Of a stretch of DNA of 64,000 bases, positions 25,575 to 33,999 are shown piece after piece. A model generated the notes under the pieces. The model was not told where the DNA came from. It saw only the letters and a list, made by a program, of their open reading frames with translations, and did no database searches. The stretch comes from Bacteroidales bacterium. Lineage in GTDB: Bacteria; Bacteroidota; Bacteroidia; Bacteroidales; UBA10428. The first letter of the stretch is position 1, and each line of letters begins with the position of its first letter. The translations under genes and the position numbers were made by a program. The stretch covers positions 1-64,000 of the forward strand of contig DATGXG010000033.1 in the NCBI GenBank assembly GCA_035299085.1, in the 5' to 3' direction.

Positions 25575-28335
25575 AATTTCCGAGTTTAAAACTGTAGGAT
25601 AATGAAACGATGGGAACACCGAAAATTGACATCTTATAACCCTTCATGGTGCCATCTTCATAACGGTAGAAAATTGAATAGGCATTTCTTCGGGATGTGA
25701 TGTTATACACAGAAAACATCCAGGTGCCGTGTGCAAATTTTTCCGAGATCAGGTTGCCTTCCAGTTTAAATGACAGATCTACCCTGAAGTAATCAGGAAC
25801 CCTGTATTCATTACGTTGTGAATACAACGGAACCCTTATATTTCCCTGGTTATAAAAGCCGACAGGATAGGTTATTGGCCGGCCTGTTGAATATACAAGG
25901 TTTGATGATACGCTTAACCGGCGTGAAAACTTATAGTTGGCCACAAGATTCAAAGCATGCGGTTTATCATAATTCGACGGGAAGGGCTTGTTGTTATTGA
26001 TCTGCTGCTCATGAATGGTGCTTTGTATATTTACAATTGCCTTGGACCAGGTATAGTTGAGCCACCCGTTAAATCTGCCCTTTGGCTTGCTTACCATGAA
26101 TTCAACTCCATACGCTTTTAGGTCTCCCTGAACAATGTCGGTTTCAGGATTCTCATTTACTACAAGGTTGGCTCCGTTTTTATAATCAATAAGATTCCTT
26201 ACTTTTTTATAATAGGCTTCAGCAGTGATATCCACTCTGCCTTCAAACAATGTATTATATATGCCGAAGGAGTACTGGTCTCCCCACATGGGTTTAATGT
26301 ATTTATCGCTCAGTTTCCATTTGTCGGTAGGTGAAATTGCAATGGTGTTCGACAACATGAAAATATACTGCTGCATCCTGCTGTAACCTAATTTAAGAGA
26401 AAAAAGCGGGGTTATCATATACCGTGCTGAAAACCTCAGATCGGGTGCCTGGTGTGATTTGATTACTTTGTTATTGCCATAGGAGACAGTATCAATAACA
26501 TGCTGCAATGTAACAGCTTCGCCTTTCTGATAAATGTTCAATTTCTGGGGACCCAGATAGAGATAGTTGTTATACCGGATTGCCCCTGTAAGAGTCAGAT
26601 TTGAACTCACTGTCCATTCGTCGGAAATGAAGATACCTGATTCAACTGCCTTCTCTTTTTCAAGGTTAAGACTCGATACCCTAGATGCCGTATCAAGCGG
26701 CCTGAAATTTCCCTGGTCGGCAAGATAAAGGATCGAATTGATACCTGCGGTGAAAGTGTGTTTATCTTTTGGTCTGAACGTATATGCCGCCTTCATTTCA
26801 CTGTGCTGTAGGTCGAAATTATCCTTATATGACGAAATGGCCATTTCTGAATTGCGTTCAGCAAAATTGTATCGGCTGTAAATCAGGGAAAGATTGAAAT
26901 TATTTTTTTCCCTGATAAGATGCGACCATGCAAGGACTGCACCGTTATTGCGGTAATCATACCTGCTTTGATTGATCAGGTTGATATGATCCGTGCTGTG
27001 ATAGGATGAAAATCGGAGCTTGTTATTGTTGTTCAGGTTAAAAGAGAAGTCGGTAATAGCATCGGCAAAACCGGCCTTGCTTTTGCTGATATCCGGATCA
27101 TCAATCTTTCCTAATATCCAGTCGGAATAGGTTGAACGGACAGCCACCATGTAGCTGCTTTCCTTTTTAATGATCGGACCTTCGAGTGTAAGACGGGCTG
27201 TAACAGGACTGATTCCGCCCTGGGCATTGAAATTGTTCTGATTTCCCTGGCGTGTACGGATATCAAACACCGATGAAAGTCTTCCTCCAAGACCAGCCGG
27301 GAGGTTGCTTTTATACAATTCAAAATCCCTGATGGCATCCGAATTAAAGGCGGAGAAGAACCCGAGCAGGTGCGATGAATTGTAAACAGGAATGTTATTG
27401 ATAATAAAAAGGTTCTGATCGGTCGGGCTTCCTCTTACATTAACGCCTGAACTGCCTTCACCAACCGTTTGAATACCGGGTAACAAAAGGCTCACCTTAA
27501 TCACATCCTGTTCTCCAAGTACCACGGGTATTTCTTTGATCTCCTTGGTTGCCAGCCTCTGGTATCCCATCTGGGTGTTCTTCACAATTTGCTGTTTATC
27601 GGCGCTGATTACAACGGCATTCAGTGTTACAAGCTTTGGCTCAAGCATGATATCAAGCCGGCCATCAGAAAGCACCCTGATATTGATTTTCCTCTCCTTG
27701 GTCTCAAGGTTGCCTGCAATCAGGGTGTAATCCCCCTTATCAAGGTATAATGTATAGAATCCGGAGACATCACTCATTACAGCGGCGTTTGTTTTGTCAG
27801 CCCTCACGAGCACACCGATTACAGGAGAATTATCACCGGCATTATGAACATAGCCTGAAATGGTGGCTTTCATTTTTCCGTCATTGTTCACTCTTCCAAC
27901 ATTTATGCGGCTTTCGGCCATTTGTTGATTGAGCTGCATAAAGCTCTTCCCGTTATTTGCAGGAGTAGTCGAATTACCCTGAACTATTTTTTTGGTTGTA
28001 TTGAAAATACCCGGTGAAATGGTTTCGATTTGCGCACTTTGAGCGGCAATAAAGATATGACCATTCTGGTCTGTGATGGCATGCAGACTGTAGTTGTTCA
28101 ACAGTTGATCAAGGGCAGAAAGCAGGTTAATACTTTCAGCAAAGAAAGGGACTTTTATTTGAGGCAGAGTGTCTGAATCATAGTAAAATTTAACCGGGTA
28201 AGCCTCCTCTGCGGCATGTACAAATTCATTCCATGACAGGCCGTTAAACTGAGATTTCCAGTTAAAATCCTGGCCGGAAGCATACATTGAAATGAGCAAA
28301 GAAAGTACAACCGGCAGCCAGCTAATTTTTTTCAT
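25564..28335 (-). CDS. TonB-dependent receptor with N-terminal STN domain
   Basis: This outer-membrane active transporter has 923 aa. Domains in order are: a signal peptide (MKKISWLPVVLSLLISMYASG), an STN secretin/TonB short domain (about 25-115), a carboxypeptidase-like beta-sandwich (about 155-240; ISGYVHNAGDNSPVIGVLV), the plug (about 250-365; GSSGVNVRGSPTDQNLFIIN) and a 22-strand barrel to a C-terminal aromatic-rich end. STN domains usually relay signals to a FecR-type anti-sigma factor, but none is encoded nearby, so the signalling partner is missing or elsewhere. It overlaps both neighbours. With the DUF4249 partner it is not a SusC-type glycan importer. The substrate could be a metal chelate, a peptide or a glycan; the sequence does not say. 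Confidence 0.93.
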   Translation of the reverse strand: MKKISWLPVVLSLLISMYASGQDFNWKSQFNGLSWNEFVHAAEEAYPVKFYYDSDTLPQIKVPFFAESINLLSALDQLLNNYSLHAITDQNGHIFIAAQSAQIETISPGIFNTTKKIVQGNSTTPANNGKSFMQLNQQMAESRINVGRVNNDGKMKATISGYVHNAGDNSPVIGVLVRADKTNAAVMSDVSGFYTLYLDKGDYTLIAGNLETKERKINIRVLSDGRLDIMLEPKLVTLNAVVISADKQQIVKNTQMGYQRLATKEIKEIPVVLGEQDVIKVSLLLPGIQTVGEGSSGVNVRGSPTDQNLFIINNIPVYNSSHLLGFFSAFNSDAIRDFELYKSNLPAGLGGRLSSVFDIRTRQGNQNNFNAQGGISPVTARLTLEGPIIKKESSYMVAVRSTYSDWILGKIDDPDISKSKAGFADAITDFSFNLNNNNKLRFSSYHSTDHINLINQSRYDYRNNGAVLAWSHLIREKNNFNLSLIYSRYNFAERNSEMAISSYKDNFDLQHSEMKAAYTFRPKDKHTFTAGINSILYLADQGNFRPLDTASRVSSLNLEKEKAVESGIFISDEWTVSSNLTLTGAIRYNNYLYLGPQKLNIYQKGEAVTLQHVIDTVSYGNNKVIKSHQAPDLRFSARYMITPLFSLKLGYSRMQQYIFMLSNTIAISPTDKWKLSDKYIKPMWGDQYSFGIYNTLFEGRVDITAEAYYKKVRNLIDYKNGANLVVNENPETDIVQGDLKAYGVEFMVSKPKGRFNGWLNYTWSKAIVNIQSTIHEQQINNNKPFPSNYDKPHALNLVANYKFSRRLSVSSNLVYSTGRPITYPVGFYNQGNIRVPLYSQRNEYRVPDYFRVDLSFKLEGNLISEKFAHGTWMFSVYNITSRRNAYSIFYRYEDGTMKGYKMSIFGVPIVSLSYSFKLGNYAN

Positions 28336-29050
28336 CAGTAAGGGAATTACAATAGTTCATAAGTGCTGTCAGTTGAGAATTGGAGGCGTTCCTTATCGAA
28401 ATTTTATTTTTCCGGAGATAATCCCGGATTGGTTTCTTATTTTCCCTGAAATAATTCAGAAAACTCATCCTGTTATTCACAAGTGTAAGTCGGCCATCAT
28501 GTAACAGGAAACAGGAGAATTTCTGCTCTGAATATTTACCCCTGTTTGAAGCATCGTATATCTTAACGTATTCTTTTCTGTACTTTTTAAGAAAGGTCAC
28601 TTTGCCGCCGGCAATTTTCTCAAAATAACCCCTTGAAGGGTTGCTGAGATTTATAAAAAAATAGTTACCCAGCAGAAAAGAATCAGCATATGCGGCATGG
28701 ACGGCAATCCGGTTTTCCAGTCCGTTACCATATTCCTGTATAAGGATCAGCTGGTCCGAAACGATATCCAAAGCCAGCCGGATTTCATCAAAATACTGAC
28801 CTTTGATGAACAATCCGGAACCTTCATTAGCGGTATACTCGAAGTCCGGGCTTCCTGTGGCATACAAATTTTCAGGGAGATAGCTTGTGCCGTTAACTAA
28901 AAGATCATCCGGCCCTAATACCCGGTTGGTATGAGTTTTAAGAATAGATGAGCTTGCATTACTCATTCCATCCCTATTTTGAGCAATACAATAGCAATGT
29001 CCCTGAATAATCAGGCAAACCAGGAAGATAACCTTCGAAAAAACAGACAT
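28322..29050 (-). CDS. Secreted protein of unknown function, first gene of receptor operon
   Basis: I do not recognise this 242-aa protein. The start at 29050 gives a clean signal peptide (MSVFSKVIFLVCLIIQGHCY); an upstream in-frame ATG at 29170 would add 40 non-signal residues. The mature part has a beta-rich first half and a basic C-terminal part (FLKKYRKEYVKIYDASNRGK, NYFRENKKPIRDYLRKNKIS). It ends 14 bp inside the start of the TonB receptor gene, so it belongs to that operon. It is not FecR-like: there is no cytoplasmic domain or internal transmembrane helix. A periplasmic partner or sensor is possible but unproven. Confidence 0.75.
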   Translation of the reverse strand: MSVFSKVIFLVCLIIQGHCYCIAQNRDGMSNASSSILKTHTNRVLGPDDLLVNGTSYLPENLYATGSPDFEYTANEGSGLFIKGQYFDEIRLALDIVSDQLILIQEYGNGLENRIAVHAAYADSFLLGNYFFINLSNPSRGYFEKIAGGKVTFLKKYRKEYVKIYDASNRGKYSEQKFSCFLLHDGRLTLVNNRMSFLNYFRENKKPIRDYLRKNKISIRNASNSQLTALMNYCNSLTDEKN

Positions 29051-29192
29051 GAATTGGTAAATGAACAACAAGGGGTTAAATATATCCATTGTTTCAATAA
29101 AAGAAGAAGAAATGTTTAACAAAAAAATAGCAGTTTTTTGTAAGTTTACTGTAGGTAATCCATCCTTCATTTTTTATTTAAACTTTCACATC

Positions 29193-30596
29193 ATGGAAAG
29201 GCGCACGTTTATTAAGGCTTCAGGACTGGCTGCAGCCGGCGGAGTGTTGTTGGGATCAGCCAACGAAGAAAGAGATTTTGCATTTGCAGGCTCAAAAGTG
29301 AAACTTGCCCTCGTAGGGACCGGGATCCGCGGAACCACATGCTGGGGAAAACCGGTTGTGGATACATACGGCGATCTTGTTGAATTCGTCGGCCTTTGCG
29401 ATATTAATCCCGGAAGGGTGGCCTATGCAAAAAATTACATGGGCGTGGGTTGTAAAACATTCACCGACTTTGACCTGATGATGAAGGAAACAAAGCCTGA
29501 TATGCTCATTGTTACAACGGTGGATGCCACGCATAACCAGTTTATTGTAAAAGGTCTGGAATACGGTGCGGATGTGCTCACCGAAAAGCCTCTTACAACT
29601 GACGAGGTGAAATGCCAGCAAATATTGGATGCACAAAGGAGGACAGGGAAAAAAGTAAGAGTTGGTTTTAACTACAGGTATGGCACTTTGTTTACAGCCA
29701 TTAAACAGGCTCTTGAAGAACAACGTGCGGGCCGGGTAACGTCGGTTGATTTTCACTGGTACCTGAATACATTCCACGGAGCCGACTATTTCCGCAGGTG
29801 GCATGGCTACAGGAATAAGAGCGGAAGCCTGTTGGTTCATAAGGCCAGTCATCATTTTGACTTATTGAACTGGTGGATTGATTCAGACCCTGTTGAGGTA
29901 AATGCCTACGGAAAACTGGAACATTATGGCAGGAATAATGCCTTCAGGGGCGATAAGTGCAGGACATGTGACCTGAAGAAAAACTGTAAATTCTACTGGG
30001 ATATAACATCTGACCCGCAAATGATACAGTTGTATGTTGAAAATGAAAAGTATGACGGTTACATACGCGATAACTGTTTGTGGAGAACGGATATTGATAT
30101 TTTTGATAAAATGGCAGTGCAGATCCGGTATGCCAATGATGTACAGGTGAGCTATTCCCTCACGGCCTATTCACCTTATGAGGGTTTGACAATCGCTTTC
30201 AACGGGATGAAAGGAAGAATCGATTCATGGCAGGATTTGCCATGGAGGACACAGGAGAAGGTAAGCCAGGCTGATCGTCATAAACGTGAAATGAGTCAGA
30301 ATGTCGGCGAAGAATCAGGATATGACGAAATGATCATTTCAGAAAATTTCGGTAAATCGGAATTGATTAAAGTCCCTATGGTTCGTGCAGGCCACGGCGG
30401 AGGTGATGACAGGCTGAGGGATGATATTTTCAGGCCATCAGGCATGGTTGATCCGCTGAAACATGCAGCAGGATTGAGGGATGGTGTCATGGCCATTATG
30501 ATAGGCATCGCTGCCCGAAAGAGCATTGACGAAGGACGGCCTGTTAAGATACAGGAATTGACGGATCTGAAGCCGGGGGTGGAGAGAAATCAGTAG
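29193..30596 (+). CDS. Tat-exported Gfo/Idh/MocA oxidoreductase with a cysteine cluster
   Basis: This is a 467-aa NAD(P)-dependent oxidoreductase family member. The ATG at 29193 is chosen because a compact twin-arginine signal follows directly (MERRTFIKASGLAAAGGVLL); the ATG at 29061 would bury it. The Rossmann motif is LALVGTGIRGTTCWG and the family EKP occurs in LTEKPLTTDE. Unusually, a Cys cluster lies in the C-terminal half: C256, C259 and C265 (CRTCDLKKNC) and C295 (RDNCLW). This spacing could bind zinc or an iron-sulfur cluster, which would also explain Tat export. It is divergent from the receptor operon and heads a + strand series of hydrolases. The sugar substrate is unknown. Confidence 0.87.
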   Translation: MERRTFIKASGLAAAGGVLLGSANEERDFAFAGSKVKLALVGTGIRGTTCWGKPVVDTYGDLVEFVGLCDINPGRVAYAKNYMGVGCKTFTDFDLMMKETKPDMLIVTTVDATHNQFIVKGLEYGADVLTEKPLTTDEVKCQQILDAQRRTGKKVRVGFNYRYGTLFTAIKQALEEQRAGRVTSVDFHWYLNTFHGADYFRRWHGYRNKSGSLLVHKASHHFDLLNWWIDSDPVEVNAYGKLEHYGRNNAFRGDKCRTCDLKKNCKFYWDITSDPQMIQLYVENEKYDGYIRDNCLWRTDIDIFDKMAVQIRYANDVQVSYSLTAYSPYEGLTIAFNGMKGRIDSWQDLPWRTQEKVSQADRHKREMSQNVGEESGYDEMIISENFGKSELIKVPMVRAGHGGGDDRLRDDIFRPSGMVDPLKHAAGLRDGVMAIMIGIAARKSIDEGRPVKIQELTDLKPGVERNQ

Positions 30597-30604
30597 GGAG
30601 TAGA

Positions 30605-30632
30605 GAGTAAGGAGTAAGGAGTAAGGAGTAAG
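30605..30632. repeat. Four tandem copies of GAGTAAG
   Basis: A 7-bp unit GAGTAAG repeats four times directly after the oxidoreductase gene. Such slippage-prone arrays vary in copy number. Here it is non-coding. Confidence 0.8.
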
Positions 30633-30668
30633 GAGCGAGAGGTGAGATGAGAGAGGTGAGCAAAAGTA

Positions 30669-30720
30669 CGTCATTGCGAGTCCCCGATTCCTGCGGGGCG
30701 AAGCAATCTGCCAGCACAAG
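30669..30720. repeat. Partial GTCATTGCG dispersed repeat
   Basis: CGTCATTGCGAGTCCCCGAT, then TCCTGCGGGGCGAAGCAATC, then TGCC. An internal hairpin CCCCG..CGGGG replaces the GGAGC arm of the full element. It lies 35 bp before the next gene, so an in-frame ATG at 30647 would run through repeat and is not used as a start. Confidence 0.7.
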
Positions 30721-30754
30721 CAGGGCCTCATCCAAAGAAAAAACGATTACAAAT

Positions 30755-31645
30755 ATGAAAAAAACCCTTTTAATTCCATTTCTGTTAACTACAATGACGA
30801 TGTCCGCCCAGCAAATCATACCGCTTTACGCCGGGGAAATACCCAATTCGAAGCCAGGTCATATGAAGGAATTACAGGCATCTCAGAATGGTGTGATTAC
30901 CGGCTATGCCAAAGTTTCAAATCCCACGCTGACCATTTTTCTGCCTGAACACCCAACAGGAACGGCGGTTATCATTTGTCCGGGCGGTGGCTATATAGGA
31001 GAAACCTATAAAGGAGAGGGCACGGATATTGCCGGGGCTTTTATTAAACAGGGAATAGCCGCATTCGTTCTTAAATACAGGTTGCCTTCTGATTCCATCA
31101 TGATTGACAAGTCAGTCGGACCTCTTCAGGATGCCCAACAGGCGATTAAAATAGTGAGGGAGCATGCCGCAGATTGGAAAATAAAACCAAATCGCATAGG
31201 CATAATGGGCTTCTCAGCCGGAGGTCACCTGGCCTCCACTGCCGGTACTCACTTTAATAAAGCGTATATTCCGGATTCTTTAAATACAAGTCTCAGGCCC
31301 GACTTCATGATCTTATGCTATCCTGTCATCAGCACGGATCCTGAAATTGCTCATATGGGATCAAGGACTAACCTTCTGGGTCCCGATCCCGGAGAGGAAA
31401 AGCTTAAACTCTTCTCTAACGAGTTGCAGGTAAACAAAGACACTCCTCCTGTCTGGATTACTCATTCGGGTGATGATCCTGCCGTTCCGGTTGAAAACAG
31501 TATCCGGTTCTACCAGGCATTGATCCGTAATGGAATTCCTGTTGAGATGCACCTGGTTACAGCAGGTGACCATGCCTTTATTCTCAGGTTAAACCCGGAT
31601 GAATGGATGATACCCATTTTTAACTGGATAAAGAAACTGCAATAG
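30755..31645 (+). CDS. Secreted alpha/beta hydrolase, probable carbohydrate esterase
   Basis: This is a 296-aa exported serine esterase. The start at 30755 gives a signal peptide (MKKTLLIPFLLTTMTMSA). The oxyanion-hole loop is ICPGGGYIGE, the nucleophile lies in MGFSAGGHLAS, and the acid and base are likely in SGDDPAVPVENS and TAGDHAFIL, a complete triad of the BD-FAE/acetyl-esterase group. The stop codon (31643-31645) is directly followed by the ATG of the MFS gene, so the two are co-transcribed. Deacetylation of sugars or glycans is inferred; other esters are possible. Confidence 0.85.
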   Translation: MKKTLLIPFLLTTMTMSAQQIIPLYAGEIPNSKPGHMKELQASQNGVITGYAKVSNPTLTIFLPEHPTGTAVIICPGGGYIGETYKGEGTDIAGAFIKQGIAAFVLKYRLPSDSIMIDKSVGPLQDAQQAIKIVREHAADWKIKPNRIGIMGFSAGGHLASTAGTHFNKAYIPDSLNTSLRPDFMILCYPVISTDPEIAHMGSRTNLLGPDPGEEKLKLFSNELQVNKDTPPVWITHSGDDPAVPVENSIRFYQALIRNGIPVEMHLVTAGDHAFILRLNPDEWMIPIFNWIKKLQ

Positions 31646-32839
31646 ATGGTTTACAGGTCGCTTCCTGCTTATGTTCGCAGCAATATTGTAAAGCTGAATA
31701 TCATAAAATTTTCAAAGTGGTTTTCGCTTGTAATGCCCATTATTGTCCCTTTTTACCAGGAAAATCACCTTTCGCTCACCCAGATCATGATCCTGAAATC
31801 GGTGTATTCGGTCGTGATTGTGGTGCTCGAACTCCCGAGCGGTTATTTCGCCGATGTTCTTGGCAGAAAAAAAATGCTTGTCTTTGGCGCTTTTGCCGGT
31901 GCAGCAGGTTTTATCATATATGCCTTCACCCATTCGTATTGGGGATTTTTCCTGGCGGAAATTGCGCTGGGAACCGGGCAGGCTTTCATTTCAGGCGCGG
32001 ATTCAGCTATGTTATATGATACACTTGCTTCAGCTGAAAGGGAAAAGCAATACACCAAATACGAGGGATTAAATGCTTCAGTGGGCAATTTCTCTGAAGC
32101 CTTCGCCGGCCTTGCAGGAGGCGCACTGGCACTTATTACACTGAGATTCCCTTTTTATTTCCAGGCCATTATCGCATCAAGCGCTATCCCGGCTGCTTTG
32201 TTGCTTCAGGAGCCTCACTTTTCAAAAGAACAGAAGCGATCGCTTGGTTGGAAAGACATTGTTAAAACAGTCGACCGGATTGTTTTCAAAGAAAAGGACC
32301 TGCGCTTCAACCTTCTCTTTTCATCCATAATCGGAGCCGCCACCTTGCTCATGGCATGGTTTGCCCAGCCGCTTTTCGAAAAAATGCTGCTTCCGCTGGC
32401 ATTGTACGGAACGGTGTGGACATCGCTGAATCTTATTACCGGGGGATCATCAATTTTTGCGCACCGGCTTGAAAACCGTCTGGGCGAATCGAACACACTC
32501 AAAATGGTTGCTGTCCTGATCCCGTTGCTAATGGTTCTTTCTGGTCTGGTCCCTGCTTTTGCCATAATTCCTGTCCTTGTTCTGTTCTATTTTTTCAGGG
32601 GAATCGCCACACCTGTTCTCAAGGATTATATCAATAAGAATACGGCAAGTGAAATAAGGGCAACCGTTATGTCTCTCCGCGACCTGACAATCCGGGTATT
32701 TTTCGCACTGTTCGCACCCCTGGCCGGATGGGTTACCGATCACAGGGGGCTGGGCGCCGGGCTTACCATGCTTGGTTTCATAGTACTAATTCTTTCCGGT
32801 GTTACATTAGCCCTGTTTATTTCAACACGCAAAACCTGA
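31646..32839 (+). CDS. MFS transporter
   Basis: This is a 397-aa inner-membrane transporter with about 12 hydrophobic segments. The signature between helices 2 and 3 (SGYFADVLGRKKML) matches the major facilitator family loop G-x-x-x-D-x-x-GRK, and a shorter version between helices 8 and 9 is degenerate. The start abuts the upstream esterase stop without a gap, and the next hydrolase starts 17 bp after its stop, so it sits inside an operon with two secreted esterases. It may import a monosaccharide or oligosaccharide set free by them or export a metabolite. Direction and substrate cannot be told. Confidence 0.88.
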   Translation: MVYRSLPAYVRSNIVKLNIIKFSKWFSLVMPIIVPFYQENHLSLTQIMILKSVYSVVIVVLELPSGYFADVLGRKKMLVFGAFAGAAGFIIYAFTHSYWGFFLAEIALGTGQAFISGADSAMLYDTLASAEREKQYTKYEGLNASVGNFSEAFAGLAGGALALITLRFPFYFQAIIASSAIPAALLLQEPHFSKEQKRSLGWKDIVKTVDRIVFKEKDLRFNLLFSSIIGAATLLMAWFAQPLFEKMLLPLALYGTVWTSLNLITGGSSIFAHRLENRLGESNTLKMVAVLIPLLMVLSGLVPAFAIIPVLVLFYFFRGIATPVLKDYINKNTASEIRATVMSLRDLTIRVFFALFAPLAGWVTDHRGLGAGLTMLGFIVLILSGVTLALFISTRKT

Positions 32840-32856
32840 ACCATAAATATATTTCA

Positions 32857-33942
32857 ATGAAAAAAATCTTAACACTGATCTGCTTGTCTGCTGCCATTCT
32901 TATGAATGCCCAGGAAGCAAAAATTGACACAGGCCGTATAAACGGCGCAGTTTATCATATTGCGATACCAGCTAACTGGAATCATAACCTTGTCATGTAT
33001 GCACATGGCTATGAAATGCCCACGATGCCTTCAAATCCGGCACAATTTCACAACGATGGTGCTTTCAAACCCTTTTTAGACAGGGGTTTTGCAGTGGCCC
33101 GATCGGCATACCGCAAAAAGGGATGGGCTCTTGTTGAGGGTGTGGATGACACCGAAGCTCTAAGGGATTATTTTGTGAAAAAATACGGGAAACCGGACAC
33201 GTGCTATATAACCGGTCATTCGATGGGAGGCGGAATTACGCTGGCAACAATCGAATATTTCGGTAAGAACTACCAGGGTGGCATGCCCATGTGCCCGTTG
33301 TCAAATCATCCCTATCTTCAGACCAAACTGGCATTTGACATCAATGCTGTTTTTGCAGCGTTTTTTCCGGGGGTATTGCCGTCACTTGCCGATGTGACTT
33401 CGGGAAAAGCTCCGGCTCTTTCATTTCCTGCAATTCAGACCGCCATTTCAAAGGATACTGCATTGGCAGCTTTAATTGCCAGGCGTTTTGATCTTAAGCC
33501 TGCTGACTTGCCCATGGTGATTATGTTTGATGATCTGGTGCTACGGGATATCAGTTCCCTTGCACAGGGCAATCCTTTTGATAACACAAACATGGTTTAC
33601 ACCGGGTTTCCGGATGACCTGGCATTGAACCTGAAAATTGAAAGGGTTCCTGCAAAAAAAGGTACGGAAAACTTTTATGAGAAATACGACAGAACGGGTG
33701 AGATCAATTGCCCTGTTGTTTTAATGCATACCATTTATGACCAGCTTATCCCGCCTGAAATGGGTGTGGATGCCTATGATAATATGGTTCATCTGAAAGG
33801 AAAGCAGCAAAACCTGGCCGTCATTTATACAAACGGCCAGGGACACTGCAATTTTACACCGCAACAAACGGGAATTGCATTTGATATGCTCCGGAAATGG
33901 AAAAGCACAGGAAATAAGCCTGCCTCCGGATTTTTGAAGTAG
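32857..33942 (+). CDS. Secreted alpha/beta hydrolase
   Basis: This is a 361-aa exported hydrolase of the alpha/beta fold. The start at 32857 gives a signal peptide (MKKILTLICLSAAILMNA). The nucleophile elbow is TGHSMGGG, a candidate acid lies in HTIYDQLIPPE and the histidine in NGQGHCNFT. The loop VMYAHGYEMPTMPS supplies the oxyanion hole. The sequence resembles lipase/peptidase-S9-like esterases acting on small esters more than the BD-FAE proteins at 21073 and 30755. It follows the MFS gene and precedes the GH78 pair. Its substrate is unknown; a third esterase activity for decorated pectin is the simplest guess. Confidence 0.8.
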   Translation: MKKILTLICLSAAILMNAQEAKIDTGRINGAVYHIAIPANWNHNLVMYAHGYEMPTMPSNPAQFHNDGAFKPFLDRGFAVARSAYRKKGWALVEGVDDTEALRDYFVKKYGKPDTCYITGHSMGGGITLATIEYFGKNYQGGMPMCPLSNHPYLQTKLAFDINAVFAAFFPGVLPSLADVTSGKAPALSFPAIQTAISKDTALAALIARRFDLKPADLPMVIMFDDLVLRDISSLAQGNPFDNTNMVYTGFPDDLALNLKIERVPAKKGTENFYEKYDRTGEINCPVVLMHTIYDQLIPPEMGVDAYDNMVHLKGKQQNLAVIYTNGQGHCNFTPQQTGIAFDMLRKWKSTGNKPASGFLK

Positions 33943-33999
33943 TCAGATGCTTAAAAATCCGATTTTTTTAAGAACTTTAGTTTTATTAACCAGAACCAT

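Noticed and set aside
25564..28335. SusC-type glycan importer
   Set aside because: It has an STN domain and is followed by a DUF4249 lipoprotein, not by a SusD homolog.
28322..29050. FecR-type anti-sigma factor
   Set aside because: The protein has an N-terminal signal peptide and no cytoplasmic domain or internal membrane helix, and no sigma factor gene is adjacent.
29061..29192. Upstream start for the second Gfo/Idh gene
   Set aside because: It would bury the twin-arginine motif RRTFIK about 45 residues inside the protein. The ATG at 29193 puts it at the N-terminus as usual.
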